A stretch of DNA of 64,000 nucleotides. Origin: Paraconexibacter sp038257095 (lineage in GTDB: Bacteria > Actinomycetota > Thermoleophilia > Solirubrobacterales > Solirubrobacteraceae). The DNA is taken from positions 19,905-83,904 of the forward strand of contig JBBSJQ010000019.1 of the NCBI GenBank assembly GCA_038257095.1, in the 5' to 3' direction. How positions within the stretch are numbered: the stretch's first letter is position 1; each line of letters starts with the position of its first letter. The notes below the pieces were generated by a model, which was given only the letters and a program-made list of their open reading frames with translations, was not told where the DNA came from and made no database searches. The position numbers were made by a program, and so were the translations under genes. This document shows positions 10,332 to 19,078 of this stretch, piece by piece.

Positions 10332-10997
10332 GTGTCGTCCCCCGACGAGCGGCGTGCCGCGCTGGAGCAGGCCGCGCAGGACGCCCGCGGGTGCGTGCGC
10401 TGTCCGCAGCTCGCCGCCACGCGCACGCAGGTGGTGTTCGGGACGGGGCCCGTCGGTGCCGCGCTCGCGCTGGTCGCCGAGGCGCCCGGGCGGCAGGAGG
10501 ACCTCCAGGGCACCCCCCTTGCCGGGCGCGCGAGTCACGTGCTCGACGACCTCCTCCGGGACGTTGGCATCGACCCCGCCGCGGTGTTCCGGACCTCCGC
10601 GCTGCTGTGCCGGCCACCGGACAACCGCGACCCGACCCCCGTCGAGCTGGAGCGCTGCCGGAGCCACCTGCTGGCCCAGCTCGACCTCGTCGGCCCGCGG
10701 GTGGTCTGCACCCTGGGGTCGGTGGCCACGCGGGTCCTGCGTGGGGCGGCCGATCCGATCCTGCGGGTCCACGGCCGGGCGGAGGTCGTCGAGCTGGACG
10801 GCCGGCGGCTGCGGGTGCTGCCCCTGCTGCACCCGGCCGCCGCGCTCTACCAGCGCGAGACGCTGGAGCATCTCCGCGCGGACGTCGCGCGGCTGCCCGC
10901 GCTCCTCGAGCTCGCGCCGCCGGGGCCGGTCGTCCTGCCTCACGCCGCGTCCGCGCCGGCGGGCGATCCCGTCGACGGACAGCTGGACCTCTTCTGA
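10332..10997 (+). CDS. Uracil-DNA glycosylase, family 4/5 (Fe-S)
   Basis: The enzyme excises uracil from DNA, starting base excision repair of deaminated cytosine. The 221-residue product has the four Fe-S cluster cysteines at C21, C24, C93 and C109 (C-x2-C...C-x15-C), the hallmark of family 4. Motif 1 is AEAPGRQED, where family 4 normally has GEAPG, and motif 2 is LLHPAAAL near the C-terminus. LCRPPDNRDP corresponds to the conserved region before the fourth cysteine. The C-terminal 30 residues are a Pro/Ala-rich tail ending in QLDLF, which resembles a beta-clamp-binding peptide (QxxLF). That match is suggestive only. The gene ends 3 bases before the convergent GT2 gene. Confidence 0.9.
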   Translation: MSSPDERRAALEQAAQDARGCVRCPQLAATRTQVVFGTGPVGAALALVAEAPGRQEDLQGTPLAGRASHVLDDLLRDVGIDPAAVFRTSALLCRPPDNRDPTPVELERCRSHLLAQLDLVGPRVVCTLGSVATRVLRGAADPILRVHGRAEVVELDGRRLRVLPLLHPAAALYQRETLEHLRADVARLPALLELAPPGPVVLPHAASAPAGDPVDGQLDLF

Positions 10998-11000
10998 GGA

Positions 11001-11894
11001 TCACATCCGCCGTGCGCGCCGCAGCGCCGCGAGGCGCTCGGCGGCCGGGCCCGGCTCCCGTCCGCTCAGGCGCGCCGCGACGACGCGTGTGCCGAAGGTC
11101 AGCGCCTGCAGCGCGTCGTCGCGCGCGAGCCCGGCTCGGCCGCGGCGTGCGCGCACGACCTCCCGTCGACGGCGGGCCAGCAGCTCGAAGGGCTCGCCGC
11201 CGAACTGCGGCCCGGTGCTGTGCTGCCCGGAGTGGCGCAGCACGAGACCGGGGTGCAGGACGGTCGGCCGGCCGGTCGCGCGCGCCCGGAGACAGAGGTC
11301 GAGGTCCTCGAAGAACAGGAACTGCGTCGGGTCGAACGGGCCGAACTCCCGCAGGGTCGCCGTCCGGGCGGCGACGCACGCGGCGATGGCCCAGCCGACG
11401 TCCCGGTCGTCCGGGGCGCGCCAGGGCTGGGCGGCTTCGCGGGCGGATCGCGGGAGGACGAGCGGGTGCGTGGCGGCGAGCAGCGCGTGGCCGACCGAGC
11501 CCGGCAGGGGATGGGCGCTGTCCTGCACCGTCCCGTCCGCGTTCAGCAGCCGGGGGACGTGCAGCGCGTCGCGGGCGGCGGCGTGGGCGGCCAGGGCCGG
11601 CAACGAGACCGGGTCCAGGAGCACCACGTCCGGGTTGACCAGCACGCAGACCGCGTGCTGCGCCAGCGCGACGCCGGCGTTGTTGGCGGCACCGAAGCCG
11701 GGGTTGTCCGGCAATTCGACGACGGCCGTCCCGTGCTCGCGCGCGACCGCGAGGCCGGCGCCGTCGTCGCGGGAGCCGCTGTCGACGCAGATGATCTGCG
11801 GGGCCTGGTCGGCGAGGTGCTCGTCGAACGACCGCAGCAGCCGGCCGAGGTCCGGGGCGCTGTCGTGCAGCACCACCACGACGCTGAAGCTCAC
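11001..11894 (-). CDS. Family 2 glycosyltransferase (rhamnosyltransferase-like)
   Basis: The 297-residue GT-A-fold enzyme begins VSFSVVVVLHDSAPDLGRLL and has the sugar-nucleotide motifs VDSGSRDDGAG, LPDNPGFGAANNAGVALA and VNPDVVLLDP (metal-binding DxD-like NPD), plus FFEDLDLCLRARATG carrying the catalytic-base ED. NxGFGxxxNxG and EDxDLxLR are typical of rhamnosyl and related transferases that build surface polysaccharides on a lipid carrier at the cytoplasmic membrane. The GTG at 11894 overlaps the upstream GT4 stop by 4 bases, so the two leftward genes form a coupled pair. Upstream in-frame residues are Arg/Gly-rich and belong to overlapping sequence. Confidence 0.88.
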   Translation of the reverse strand: MSFSVVVVLHDSAPDLGRLLRSFDEHLADQAPQIICVDSGSRDDGAGLAVAREHGTAVVELPDNPGFGAANNAGVALAQHAVCVLVNPDVVLLDPVSLPALAAHAAARDALHVPRLLNADGTVQDSAHPLPGSVGHALLAATHPLVLPRSAREAAQPWRAPDDRDVGWAIAACVAARTATLREFGPFDPTQFLFFEDLDLCLRARATGRPTVLHPGLVLRHSGQHSTGPQFGGEPFELLARRRREVVRARRGRAGLARDDALQALTFGTRVVAARLSGREPGPAAERLAALRRARRM

Positions 11895-12955
11895 CGTCGT
11901 CCCTCCGCCGTCCGGACGAGCGCCGCGTGCGTCGCGTCCGCCGCTGCGGCCCACGTGAACCGGGCCGCGGCGGCGCGCGCCCTGGTGCCGAGGTCCTCCC
12001 GCAGCGCGGCGTCGCGTTCGATGCGCAGGAGCGCCGCGCCCAGGGCGACCGTGTCGCCGGCCGGCACGCGCAGGGCTGCGTCGCCGAGCGTCTCGCGGAA
12101 GACCGGCAGGTCGGAGACCACCGCTGGCGTGCCGTGCAGCGCGGCTTCCAGCGGCGGGAAGCCGAAGCCCTCGTCCCGGGACGGGGTCACGACCGCGAGC
12201 GCGTCGCGGTAGAGCGCGTCGAGCTCGTCGTCGTCCACGCGGCCGAGCCGACGGATCCCCGCGCCCTGCAGGGGCGAGCGGCCGTCGCCGACGACGCGCA
12301 GCTCGGCCTGCAGCCCGTCCGCCCGCGCGGCCGCGAACGCCCGGGCGAGCACCTCGGGCGCTTTGCGCGGCTCGAGGGCGCCGACCCAGAGGAGGTACGG
12401 CGGGCCGTCACCCTGCTGGGGTGCGGGGGCGGACGGCGCCCGCAGGCCGGGGTGGACGACCTCCACACGATCCACCGCGAGGCGGTGCCGGGCGAGCAGC
12501 ACTGCCTGCGTCGCCGCGCTGTCGGCGACGATCCGGTCGGCCCGGTGCAGCAGCCGACCCGGTCGCGCGAGCCGGTGCCACAGCCGCTCGTACGGGGTGA
12601 AGTCGCCGGGTCGCTGCTCGAACGACAGGTCGTGCACCGTCAGCAGTACGGGCACGCTCCGCGAAACCGCCACCGGTGCCGGGGCCGGCAGCCAGAGGAC
12701 GTCGAGGTCCCCGCCGAGCAGATGGTCCAGCCGCGGGCGTCCGGTCAGCGCGGCCGCCGTGAAGACCGCGCGGCGCGGCCGGCGGTCCGGGTGGGCGACG
12801 AGGCCGGGGAGGTCCGGGAGGGTGTCGCCCGGATGCCGCACGACGTGGAACTCGTCGGCCGGGAACCGCTCGGTCAACGCGGCGAGCAGCCCACGGGCGT
12901 ACCGCCCGATCCCGCGGGGCCCGGACAGCGCCCGGGCGTCGACGCCGACCTTCAT
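11891..12955 (-). CDS. GT4-type glycosyltransferase
   Basis: The 354-residue GT-B enzyme starts MKVGVDARALSGPRGIGRYA, the Gly-rich N-terminal loop of family 4. The C-terminal nucleotide-binding half has LLWVGALEPRKAPEVL and the EX7E motif in VTPSRDEGFGFPPLEAALHGTP. Retaining GT4 enzymes of this type usually add mannose, glucose or rhamnose to a lipid-linked glycan. It is the first gene of a leftward pair with the GT2 gene and divergent from the GT4 at 13001, with 45 bases between starts. A GTG three codons upstream is an alternative start. Confidence 0.88.
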   Translation of the reverse strand: MKVGVDARALSGPRGIGRYARGLLAALTERFPADEFHVVRHPGDTLPDLPGLVAHPDRRPRRAVFTAAALTGRPRLDHLLGGDLDVLWLPAPAPVAVSRSVPVLLTVHDLSFEQRPGDFTPYERLWHRLARPGRLLHRADRIVADSAATQAVLLARHRLAVDRVEVVHPGLRAPSAPAPQQGDGPPYLLWVGALEPRKAPEVLARAFAAARADGLQAELRVVGDGRSPLQGAGIRRLGRVDDDELDALYRDALAVVTPSRDEGFGFPPLEAALHGTPAVVSDLPVFRETLGDAALRVPAGDTVALGAALLRIERDAALREDLGTRARAAAARFTWAAAADATHAALVRTAEGRR

Positions 12956-12986
12956 CTCCCGCACCGTAGATGCCGCGGCGGTCGCA

Positions 12987-12992
12987 TACACT
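12987..12992 (+). promoter_or_regulatory. -10 hexamer of the rightward glycosyltransferase operon
   Basis: TACACT ends 8 bases before the ATG at 13001, predicting an almost leaderless transcript for the operon 13001-17092. Confidence 0.4.
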
Positions 12993-13000
12993 CGCCGCGG

Positions 13001-14182
13001 ATGGAGAGGCCCGGACCACTGAAGGTCGCGCTGGTGCACGACTTCCTGCTCGACGCCCGCGGCGCCGAACGGGTCTTCGCCGTGCTCTGCGAGCTCTACC
13101 CCGAGGCCGACGTGTTCACCGCCGTCTACGACGAGGCGGGTACCGAGGGGCGCTTCGCCCATCGCCGCGTGAGCTCGACGTTCCTGCAGCGCCTGCATCC
13201 CACCGCGCGGACGTTCCGTCTGCTCCTGCCGCTGTATCCGTACGCGGTGGAGTCCGTGGACCTGCGCGGCTACGACCTCGTCGTGTCGAGCTCCAGTGCC
13301 TGGGCGCACGGGGTCATCCCCGACGAGGACGCGGTCCACGTCTGTTACTGCCACAACCCGTTCCGTTACGCCTGGAACGCCCGCGAGGAGACGCTCCGGG
13401 CGCGAGGGCCGCTCAGGCGGGCGGCGCTGTCGGCGATCTTCCAGCGCTGGCGACAGTGGGACTGGATCGCCGCGCAGCGCGTCGACGCCTACGTCGCGAA
13501 CTCGGAGACCACCCGGCGGCGCATCGCCCGGTACTTCGGGCGCGAGGCGATCGTCATCGCGCCTCCGGTGCAGACCGCCCGCTTCACGCCCGCCACGCCC
13601 GGTGACGCGTACGTCGTCCTGAGCGAGCTGATGCCGCACAAGCGGCTCGACGTCGCGGTCGAGGCCTTCACCCGCATGGGCCTCCCGCTCACGGTCGTCG
13701 GCAAGGGCCCGGACCTGCGACGGCTGCGGCGTCTCGCCGGGCCGACGGTGGAGTTCACCGGGCACCTGACCGACGACGAGGTGGCACGACGCCTGGCGCG
13801 GGCGCGGGCCCTGGTGGTGACCGCGACCGAGGAGTTCGGGATCGCCGCGGTCGAGGCGCAGGCGGCCGGCCGACCGGTCGTCGCCCTGCGCGCCGGGGGC
13901 GTTCGCGAGACCGTGCTGGAGGGCGAGACCGGCGTGTTCTTCGACGAGGCGACCCCGGAGTCGCTCATCGAGGCCGTCCGCGCGTTCGACCCGCTGGCGG
14001 TCGACCCCGCGGCCTGTGTCGCCAACGCCCGGCGCTACGACGTCGAGGTGTTCCGCGAGGCCTTCGAGGCCGCCGTCGAAGCGGCGTTGAGCGACGACCG
14101 GTCGGGGCTGCGCGTGCCGCGCCGTCGCAGGCTCGCACGGACCCGCACCGCGCGACCGGACACCGGCAGCCGCCGTCCGTGA
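13001..14182 (+). CDS. GT4 glycosyltransferase (WbaZ/mannosyltransferase-like)
   Basis: The 393-residue GT-B protein begins MERPGPLKVALVHDFLLDARGAER, then has TAVYDE and VCYCHNPFRYAW. Its C-terminal half carries YVVLSELMPHKRLDVAVEAF, VVGKGPDLRRLR and the nucleotide-sugar motif ATEEFGIAAVEAQAAGRPV. The GGAER opening and CHxPxRYxW signature are typical of WbaZ-like O-antigen mannosyltransferases. The last 30 residues are Arg-rich and probably peripheral. It starts a rightward series of four genes whose junctions all overlap by 4 bases (14179, 15135, 16640). Sugar specificity cannot be read from sequence. Confidence 0.88.
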   Translation: MERPGPLKVALVHDFLLDARGAERVFAVLCELYPEADVFTAVYDEAGTEGRFAHRRVSSTFLQRLHPTARTFRLLLPLYPYAVESVDLRGYDLVVSSSSAWAHGVIPDEDAVHVCYCHNPFRYAWNAREETLRARGPLRRAALSAIFQRWRQWDWIAAQRVDAYVANSETTRRRIARYFGREAIVIAPPVQTARFTPATPGDAYVVLSELMPHKRLDVAVEAFTRMGLPLTVVGKGPDLRRLRRLAGPTVEFTGHLTDDEVARRLARARALVVTATEEFGIAAVEAQAAGRPVVALRAGGVRETVLEGETGVFFDEATPESLIEAVRAFDPLAVDPAACVANARRYDVEVFREAFEAAVEAALSDDRSGLRVPRRRRLARTRTARPDTGSRRP

Positions 14183-15138
14183 CGACGTCCGCGGTCGTCC
14201 CTGCGTGGAACGGCCGCACGTGGCTACCCGGCCTGCTGGCCTCCCTCGACGGGCAGGACCGGCCGTTCGACGAGATCGTCGTCGTCGACAACGGCTCCGT
14301 GGACGGGACCGCGGCCTGGCTCGGCCAGGAGCACCCGGAGGTGCTCGTCGTCCGTCACGAGCGCAACACGGGCTTCGCGGCCGCCGCCAACCGCGGGATC
14401 GCCGTCGCACGGGGCGAGCTCGTCGCGCTGCTGAACACCGACGTCGTGCTCGACCCCGACTGGCACGGGCGCCTCGCGGACCGGCTGCTCGCCGATCCCG
14501 GATTCGGTGCCGTCGCGAGCAAGATGGTCCGCCTCGACGACCCCGGGGTGATCGACGACGCCGGGGACCGGCTGCGCCGCGACGGCGTCTGCGAGCAGCG
14601 CGGCCGCGGCCGGGTGGACGACGGCCGGTTCGACGTTCCCGGCGAGGTGTTCGCCGCCTGCGCGGGTGCGGCGCTGTACCGGCGCGACGCGGTGGTCGGC
14701 GTCGGCGGGTTCGACGAGCGGCTCTTCTCCTACCTGGAGGACGTCGACCTCGGGCTTCGCCTGCGCCTCGCGGGCTGGCGCTGCGGCTACGAGCCGGCGG
14801 TCGCCCGGCACGCCGGCGGCGGCTCGAGCGGACAGCTCGCGCGACCGGTGCCCGCCTGGGTCGCCCGCAACACCCTCCTGCTCGTCGCGAAAGCGTGGCC
14901 ACTGCGCTGGGCCGGACCGGTCGCCTACCGGCAGCTCGCCTGGGTCGCCCGCGCCGCGCGCGAGCGGCGCCTGCGGGCGCACCTCGGCGGGCTCGCGGCC
15001 GCGCTGCCGCTGCTGCCCGCCATGCTCCGCGAGCGCGGCGACCTGGGCCGCCGCTCGGTCCGGCGCATCGAGGACGTCGTCGAGCCGCGGCCCTGGCGGG
15101 GCCCGCGGGCCGGCGGGCACCGGGACAACCTCGAGTGA
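14179..15138 (+). CDS. Family 2 glycosyltransferase
   Basis: The 319-residue product begins VTTSAVVPAWNGRTWLPGLL and has the GT2 motifs VVDNGSVDGTAAW, ERNTGFAAAANRGIAVARGE and LLNTDVVLDPDW (NTD replaces DxD), plus FSYLEDVDLGLRLRLAGWRC. This is the rhamnosyltransferase-like subclass. A helical, partly hydrophobic C-terminal part (about 215-280) may dock on the membrane. The GTG overlaps the upstream stop by 4 bases and its own stop overlaps the next GTG by 4 bases. It probably extends the same glycan as its neighbours. Confidence 0.88.
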   Translation: MTTSAVVPAWNGRTWLPGLLASLDGQDRPFDEIVVVDNGSVDGTAAWLGQEHPEVLVVRHERNTGFAAAANRGIAVARGELVALLNTDVVLDPDWHGRLADRLLADPGFGAVASKMVRLDDPGVIDDAGDRLRRDGVCEQRGRGRVDDGRFDVPGEVFAACAGAALYRRDAVVGVGGFDERLFSYLEDVDLGLRLRLAGWRCGYEPAVARHAGGGSSGQLARPVPAWVARNTLLLVAKAWPLRWAGPVAYRQLAWVARAARERRLRAHLGGLAAALPLLPAMLRERGDLGRRSVRRIEDVVEPRPWRGPRAGGHRDNLE

Positions 15139-16643
15139 CCCGCCGCCGCCGCGACCTGGGGCTGGCGCTCGCCGCGGTGCTGCTGTCGGGATGCACGCTG
15201 CTGCTGGAGGCGGGCCCGCACGACGAGGGCCTCGTGCTGGCGGCGGCCGACCGCGTCGCCGGCGGCCAGGTGCCCTACCGCGACTTCTGGTGGAACTACG
15301 GACCCGGTCAGGCCTACCTGCTCGGCGGGCTGACCGCCGTGACCGGGCCGTCGCTGCTCGCGTGGCGGATCGTGCGGCTGGTGCTCGACGCGGTCGTGGT
15401 CGTCCTCGTCGCGCGGCTCGTGGACCGTGCGGCCAGGTCCGAGACTCACCCGGTCGGCTCGAACGGGCGCCTCCCGAGGCCCGGTCTCGCACCGGTGGCC
15501 GCGGGCCTCGCCGCGGCCGGCGCGCTGGCCTGGCCGACCGGACCCGGACCCGGCCCGCCCGCACTGGCGCTCGCGCTCACGGCGCTCCTGGTCGCCGGCC
15601 GGGGGCAGGGGGCCCGGACCGGAGCCCTGACGGGCGCCGCCGCCCTGTGGCGTCCCGAGATCGGCGTCCTCGCGCTGATCGGCGTCGTGGTCGCCGGAGC
15701 CCCGGCCCGCCGCGCGGTCCCCGCTGCCGCAGCGGTCGTCGCCGCGGGCTACCTGACGTTCCTGCTCCTCGCGCCCGGCGAGCTGGTCGACCAGACGCTC
15801 GGGTTCCTGAGGATCCAGGACCTGCAGCGGCTGCCGTTCCCCTTCGCTGTGGGCGACGCGTTCCCGGATCCCAACAAGGTCCTGGAGGCGGCGTTCCCGG
15901 CGCTGCTGGTCGCGGCGGCAGCTGGCGCGGCCGCCTGGCTGCTGTGGCGCCGGCGCCACGCCGGCCCCGAGGCGTGGGCGCTGCTGCCGCTGCTGCTCGG
16001 CGGGCTCTCCTATCTCCTCGCGCGGGCCGACGAGTTCCATCTGCTCCCGCTGGCGCTGGCGGTCGTCGTCCTCGCCGGGCGGATGCTCGCGACCGACCCC
16101 GACCGCCGGGTACGGCTGGCGGCCGCCGCGGTGCTGCTCGTGGTCATGGCGCACGGCGTCGAGCGGCAGGCGGGGCGCCTGCTGCACTCGGGCGACCTCG
16201 TACGCCTGGGCGGGCCGGCGGCCGGCGGCGTCCGCGCCGACGCGGCTTTCGCACGCGGGAGCGCCTTCGTCGCGCGGACCGTGCGCGCGGTCCCCGGACC
16301 GGTGCTCGTCGCCCCGCCGCGATACAGCCGGGTGCGCTTCGGCGCCCCGCTCCTGAACGTCCTGCTGCAGCGGCCCAACCCGTCCCGCTACGACGTGGTG
16401 CAGCCCGGCGTGGTCACCGCGAAGGACGTCCAGCAGGAGATCGCCGCCTCCCTCATCCGCACGCGCACCCCATGGGTCGTGCGCTGGGTCGCCCCGGCCG
16501 CGCGGATCGACGAGCCCAACGGCGGAGGCCGTCTGCGCGGGGCGACCGTGCTGGACCGCGTCATCGCCCGGGACTACCGCGAGGTCGCGCGCGACCCGTC
16601 CTTCGTCGTGCTGCTGCGGCGCGACTACGATCGAGATCCGTGA
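15135..16643 (+). CDS. Polytopic GT-C-like membrane glycosyltransferase
   Basis: The 502-residue membrane protein has about ten hydrophobic segments. A short loop after the first helix contains EAGPHDEGLVLAAADRVAGG and PYRDFWWNYGPG, resembling the catalytic DE-containing first periplasmic loop of GT-C enzymes that use polyprenyl-phosphate sugars. The last 120 residues form an extracytoplasmic soluble domain. No family number can be assigned with confidence. It overlaps both flanking genes by 4 bases, so it is translated with them. In this place it probably adds a side sugar on the outer face of the membrane. Confidence 0.68.
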   Translation: MTRRRRDLGLALAAVLLSGCTLLLEAGPHDEGLVLAAADRVAGGQVPYRDFWWNYGPGQAYLLGGLTAVTGPSLLAWRIVRLVLDAVVVVLVARLVDRAARSETHPVGSNGRLPRPGLAPVAAGLAAAGALAWPTGPGPGPPALALALTALLVAGRGQGARTGALTGAAALWRPEIGVLALIGVVVAGAPARRAVPAAAAVVAAGYLTFLLLAPGELVDQTLGFLRIQDLQRLPFPFAVGDAFPDPNKVLEAAFPALLVAAAAGAAAWLLWRRRHAGPEAWALLPLLLGGLSYLLARADEFHLLPLALAVVVLAGRMLATDPDRRVRLAAAAVLLVVMAHGVERQAGRLLHSGDLVRLGGPAAGGVRADAAFARGSAFVARTVRAVPGPVLVAPPRYSRVRFGAPLLNVLLQRPNPSRYDVVQPGVVTAKDVQQEIAASLIRTRTPWVVRWVAPAARIDEPNGGGRLRGATVLDRVIARDYREVARDPSFVVLLRRDYDRDP

Positions 16644-17092
16644 TCCCTCTGCGCGCCCTCCTGGTCCTCGCGGCCGTCGCGATCATCGCCTTCGCGCTCG
16701 TGCGCGGCGGGGACGTGCGCTCGTGCGACGACGCGCGCAGCGTCGCCTTCGCCAGGGCGATCGCCCCGCAGCCACAGGCGCTCCCCGACGGGGGCCGCGA
16801 CCTGGCCGCCCGGGTCATCGACGCCTGCCGCGGCAGCGAGACCCTGGCGCTCTCGTCGCAGGCGCTCCTGCGCGTCGGCGCGGTCGACGGGGCGCAGCGG
16901 CTGGCCGAGACCGCGCTGGACCGCGACCCGGACGCCTTCCAGGCCCACAACGCGCTGGCCGCGGTGCTCGACGCGCGCGGACGGCCGCAGGAGGCCGAGG
17001 GCGAGCGTGCGCGGGCCCGCGCGCTCAACCCCCTGGCGCCGGCGCCGCGCGCGCCCCGGCTCGGCCCGGACGGGCAACCGCTGTCGGGTTAG
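16640..17092 (+). CDS. Small membrane-anchored TPR-like protein
   Basis: The 150-residue protein has one N-terminal hydrophobic helix (IPLRALLVLAAVAIIAFALV), then a soluble part with helical pairs. AQRLAETALDRDPDAFQAHN and ALAAVLDARGRPQEAEGERA look like one or two tetratricopeptide repeats. Two cysteines (RSCDDA and DACRGS) could form a disulfide outside the cytoplasm. It is the last gene of the 13001-17092 operon and overlaps the GT-C gene by 4 bases. A scaffolding role in glycan assembly is possible but not shown. Confidence 0.65.
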   Translation: MIPLRALLVLAAVAIIAFALVRGGDVRSCDDARSVAFARAIAPQPQALPDGGRDLAARVIDACRGSETLALSSQALLRVGAVDGAQRLAETALDRDPDAFQAHNALAAVLDARGRPQEAEGERARARALNPLAPAPRAPRLGPDGQPLSG

Positions 17093-17132
17093 GGGCCCTG
17101 TCCCAGTTCCGGGCTTTGAGGACCCGCGCAGC

Positions 17133-17861
17133 TCAGCCGGGGCGGCGGGCGTGCACAACGATGCTGAGTCCCACCGGCAGTCGGACCATGCGCTCGACGC
17201 CGCGCCAGAGCGGCAGGATCCGCTCGTAGGCGCGCAGCGAGCGCGGGTCGAGCGTGGCGTCGCCGACACGGGACTTCGCCATCCAGCCGACGATGCCCAG
17301 CGCGTTGAACGAGCGCAGGTCGAGGACCTCCAGACCGGCGCCCTCGACGAGCCCGCGGACGACGGGCCGGGTGTACCGACGCTCGTGCCCGTAGACCTCG
17401 TCAAGACGCCCGTAGAGCCACGGGTGCGCGGGCACCAGCAGGGAGAGGATGCCGCCCGGTCGCAGCGCGGCCGCGATCGCGCGGACGCTCGCCTCGTGGT
17501 CGGCGATGTGCTCCAGCACGTTCTGGCACAGGACGAAGTCGACCGTCCCCGCCCGGGCGCCGAGTGCGGGGGCGTCGGGGAGCAGTTGGTCGGAGACCGT
17601 ACAGCGCGGGTCGTCGCCGAAGCGCCGCACGAGGCGGCGGTGGCACGCGGGCTCGGGCTCCAGCAGCAGCAGGTCGCTGACGCCCTGGTCGAGCAGGCGC
17701 TGCGAGAACGTGCCGATGCCGGCACCGACCTCGACCGCGGAGCCGCCGACGTAGGGCGCGAACTGCTCGTGCATCCAGTCACCCAGGCGGCGCGCGCCGG
17801 CGAGGTTCTCGAGGTCCCAGACCTCGCGCTCGTCCAGTTGCGGGGCGACCGGGGCGCTCAT
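17133..17861 (-). CDS. SAM-dependent class I methyltransferase
   Basis: The 242-residue protein has the SAM-binding motif I AVEVGAGIGTFSQRLL, the acidic end of strand 2 (LLLEPEP), motif LCQNVLEHIADHEASV and post-motif ALRPGGILSLLVPAHPWLYG. The pattern GHERRYTRP is frequent in methyltransferases found within polysaccharide clusters, where they cap or modify sugars or lipid carriers. Its ATG overlaps the stop of the upstream acyltransferase-3 gene by 4 bases, so the two are co-expressed. Substrate unknown. Confidence 0.86.
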   Translation of the reverse strand: MSAPVAPQLDEREVWDLENLAGARRLGDWMHEQFAPYVGGSAVEVGAGIGTFSQRLLDQGVSDLLLLEPEPACHRRLVRRFGDDPRCTVSDQLLPDAPALGARAGTVDFVLCQNVLEHIADHEASVRAIAAALRPGGILSLLVPAHPWLYGRLDEVYGHERRYTRPVVRGLVEGAGLEVLDLRSFNALGIVGWMAKSRVGDATLDPRSLRAYERILPLWRGVERMVRLPVGLSIVVHARRPG

Positions 17862-19051
17862 CCCGGCGATCCTGTCACGGGGACCGCGACCGTCGCGGTG
17901 CGCTCCCGCGGCCCGCGGAAGCGGCGCATGAGCGGCCGCTCCACGAGGTGGTAGGAGAGCGAGGCGGCGGCCAGGGAGAGCGCGAAGACGGCGAGCGTGA
18001 CGATCGGGAACCCGAGCTCGTCGATCCTCGGACCGAGCCACGGGTTGACCTCCCCGGCCAGCGGCAGGTGCCAGAGGTAGACCCCGTAGGAGACCACGCC
18101 GACGTAGGCGAGCGGACGCCAGGCGAGCAGGCGTCGGACCCAGCCGCCGCCGTCGGTCCCGATCGCGGCGGGCAGCACGACCAGGACGGCCATCAGCGCG
18201 TAGAGGACGTGCTCGGCGAACCAGCGCTTGGCGTCGTAGACCACCAGCGGCGTCGTCGGCAGGCCGATCCGGGTGGAGAAGAGGAGCACGGCGAGCGCCG
18301 TCGCCCACGGGATCCAGGGCCGCGCCGCGACGAGCCGCACCCAGCCCGGCCGCTGGGCCGGCGGCCGGTCGGCGACGTGCGCGCTGACCACGGCGAGGGC
18401 GAGGCCGAGCGCGAACCACAGGAACAGCTGCAGGAGCGTAAACGCCTGGACCTGGCCGGGGTCGACCTCGAACCGCCACGTGCGCAGGGCCAGCGAGACG
18501 AGCCCGAGCGCCGCGATGCCCGCGAGCTCCAGCCGCAACTGCTCGGGCGCCGGCCGGCCGCGCAGCGCACGCGCGGCGGCGAGGGCGAGGAACGGCAGCA
18601 GCAGGTAGAAGGTGACCTCGACGTGCAGCGTCCACGCCGGCGGGATCCCCTGGACGATCCACCCGCCGCGGAGGTTCTGCGCGAAGCCGTAGTAGACCCA
18701 CCAGTCCTTCGTGAAGACACCGTTCAGGCCGGGCCAGATCGCCAGGAAGGTCAGCGCGAGCCAGTAGGCCGGCAGGATCCGCAGCGCGCGTCGGCGGCCG
18801 TAGCCCCCGATCTGCGGGCCGTCGCGGTCGGCCAGGCGGGCGGCGACGAACGGCCGGTAGAGCAGGAAGCCCGAGAGGACGAAGAAGATCGTCACCCCGA
18901 CGTTGAACCGCGCGGTGGCCGGACCGAGCAGGCCGTTGCTCGGCGCGAAGCCCGTCAGGCCGGACGTGTGGCTGACGAGAACGCTCAACGCGGCGATCGC
19001 CCGCACGCCGTCGAGGTGCGGGAACCGCGGGGTCGGGACGGCGCGATCCAT
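17858..19051 (-). CDS. Acyltransferase 3 family membrane protein
   Basis: The 397-residue protein has about ten membrane helices and the acyltransferase-3 (OafA/NodX/WecH) signatures: FPHLDGVRAIAALSVLVSHTSG with the catalytic-type His, VTIFFVLSGFLLYRPF, YGRRRALRILPAYWLALTFL and WTLHVEVTFYLLLPFL. These enzymes O-acetylate or succinylate extracellular sugars. It lacks the C-terminal SGNH domain found in OafA. The last 25 residues are basic and cytoplasmic. It is the first gene of a leftward pair with the methyltransferase. A TATGCT hexamer (19066-19061) faces and overlaps the -10 of the divergent GT39-like gene. Confidence 0.9.
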   Translation of the reverse strand: MDRAVPTPRFPHLDGVRAIAALSVLVSHTSGLTGFAPSNGLLGPATARFNVGVTIFFVLSGFLLYRPFVAARLADRDGPQIGGYGRRRALRILPAYWLALTFLAIWPGLNGVFTKDWWVYYGFAQNLRGGWIVQGIPPAWTLHVEVTFYLLLPFLALAAARALRGRPAPEQLRLELAGIAALGLVSLALRTWRFEVDPGQVQAFTLLQLFLWFALGLALAVVSAHVADRPPAQRPGWVRLVAARPWIPWATALAVLLFSTRIGLPTTPLVVYDAKRWFAEHVLYALMAVLVVLPAAIGTDGGGWVRRLLAWRPLAYVGVVSYGVYLWHLPLAGEVNPWLGPRIDELGFPIVTLAVFALSLAAASLSYHLVERPLMRRFRGPRERTATVAVPVTGSPG

Positions 19052-19064
19052 GCCGGGCAGAGCA

Positions 19065-19070
19065 TAGGCT
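19065..19070 (+). promoter_or_regulatory. -10 hexamer of the GT39-like gene, overlapping the divergent promoter
   Basis: TAGGCT ends 8 bases before ATG 19079. On the other strand TATGCT (19066-19061) ends 9 bases before the acyltransferase-3 ATG. The two hexamers share two base pairs, so RNA polymerase probably cannot use both at once. Confidence 0.45.
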
Positions 19071-19078
19071 CAGGCCCG

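Noticed and set aside
12956..15196. Long leftward open frame antisense to the rightward glycosyltransferases
   Set aside because: The translation is Arg/Gly/Pro-rich with no motifs, while the opposite strand carries clear GT4 and GT2 motifs; only the 3' part (11891-12955) is a real gene.
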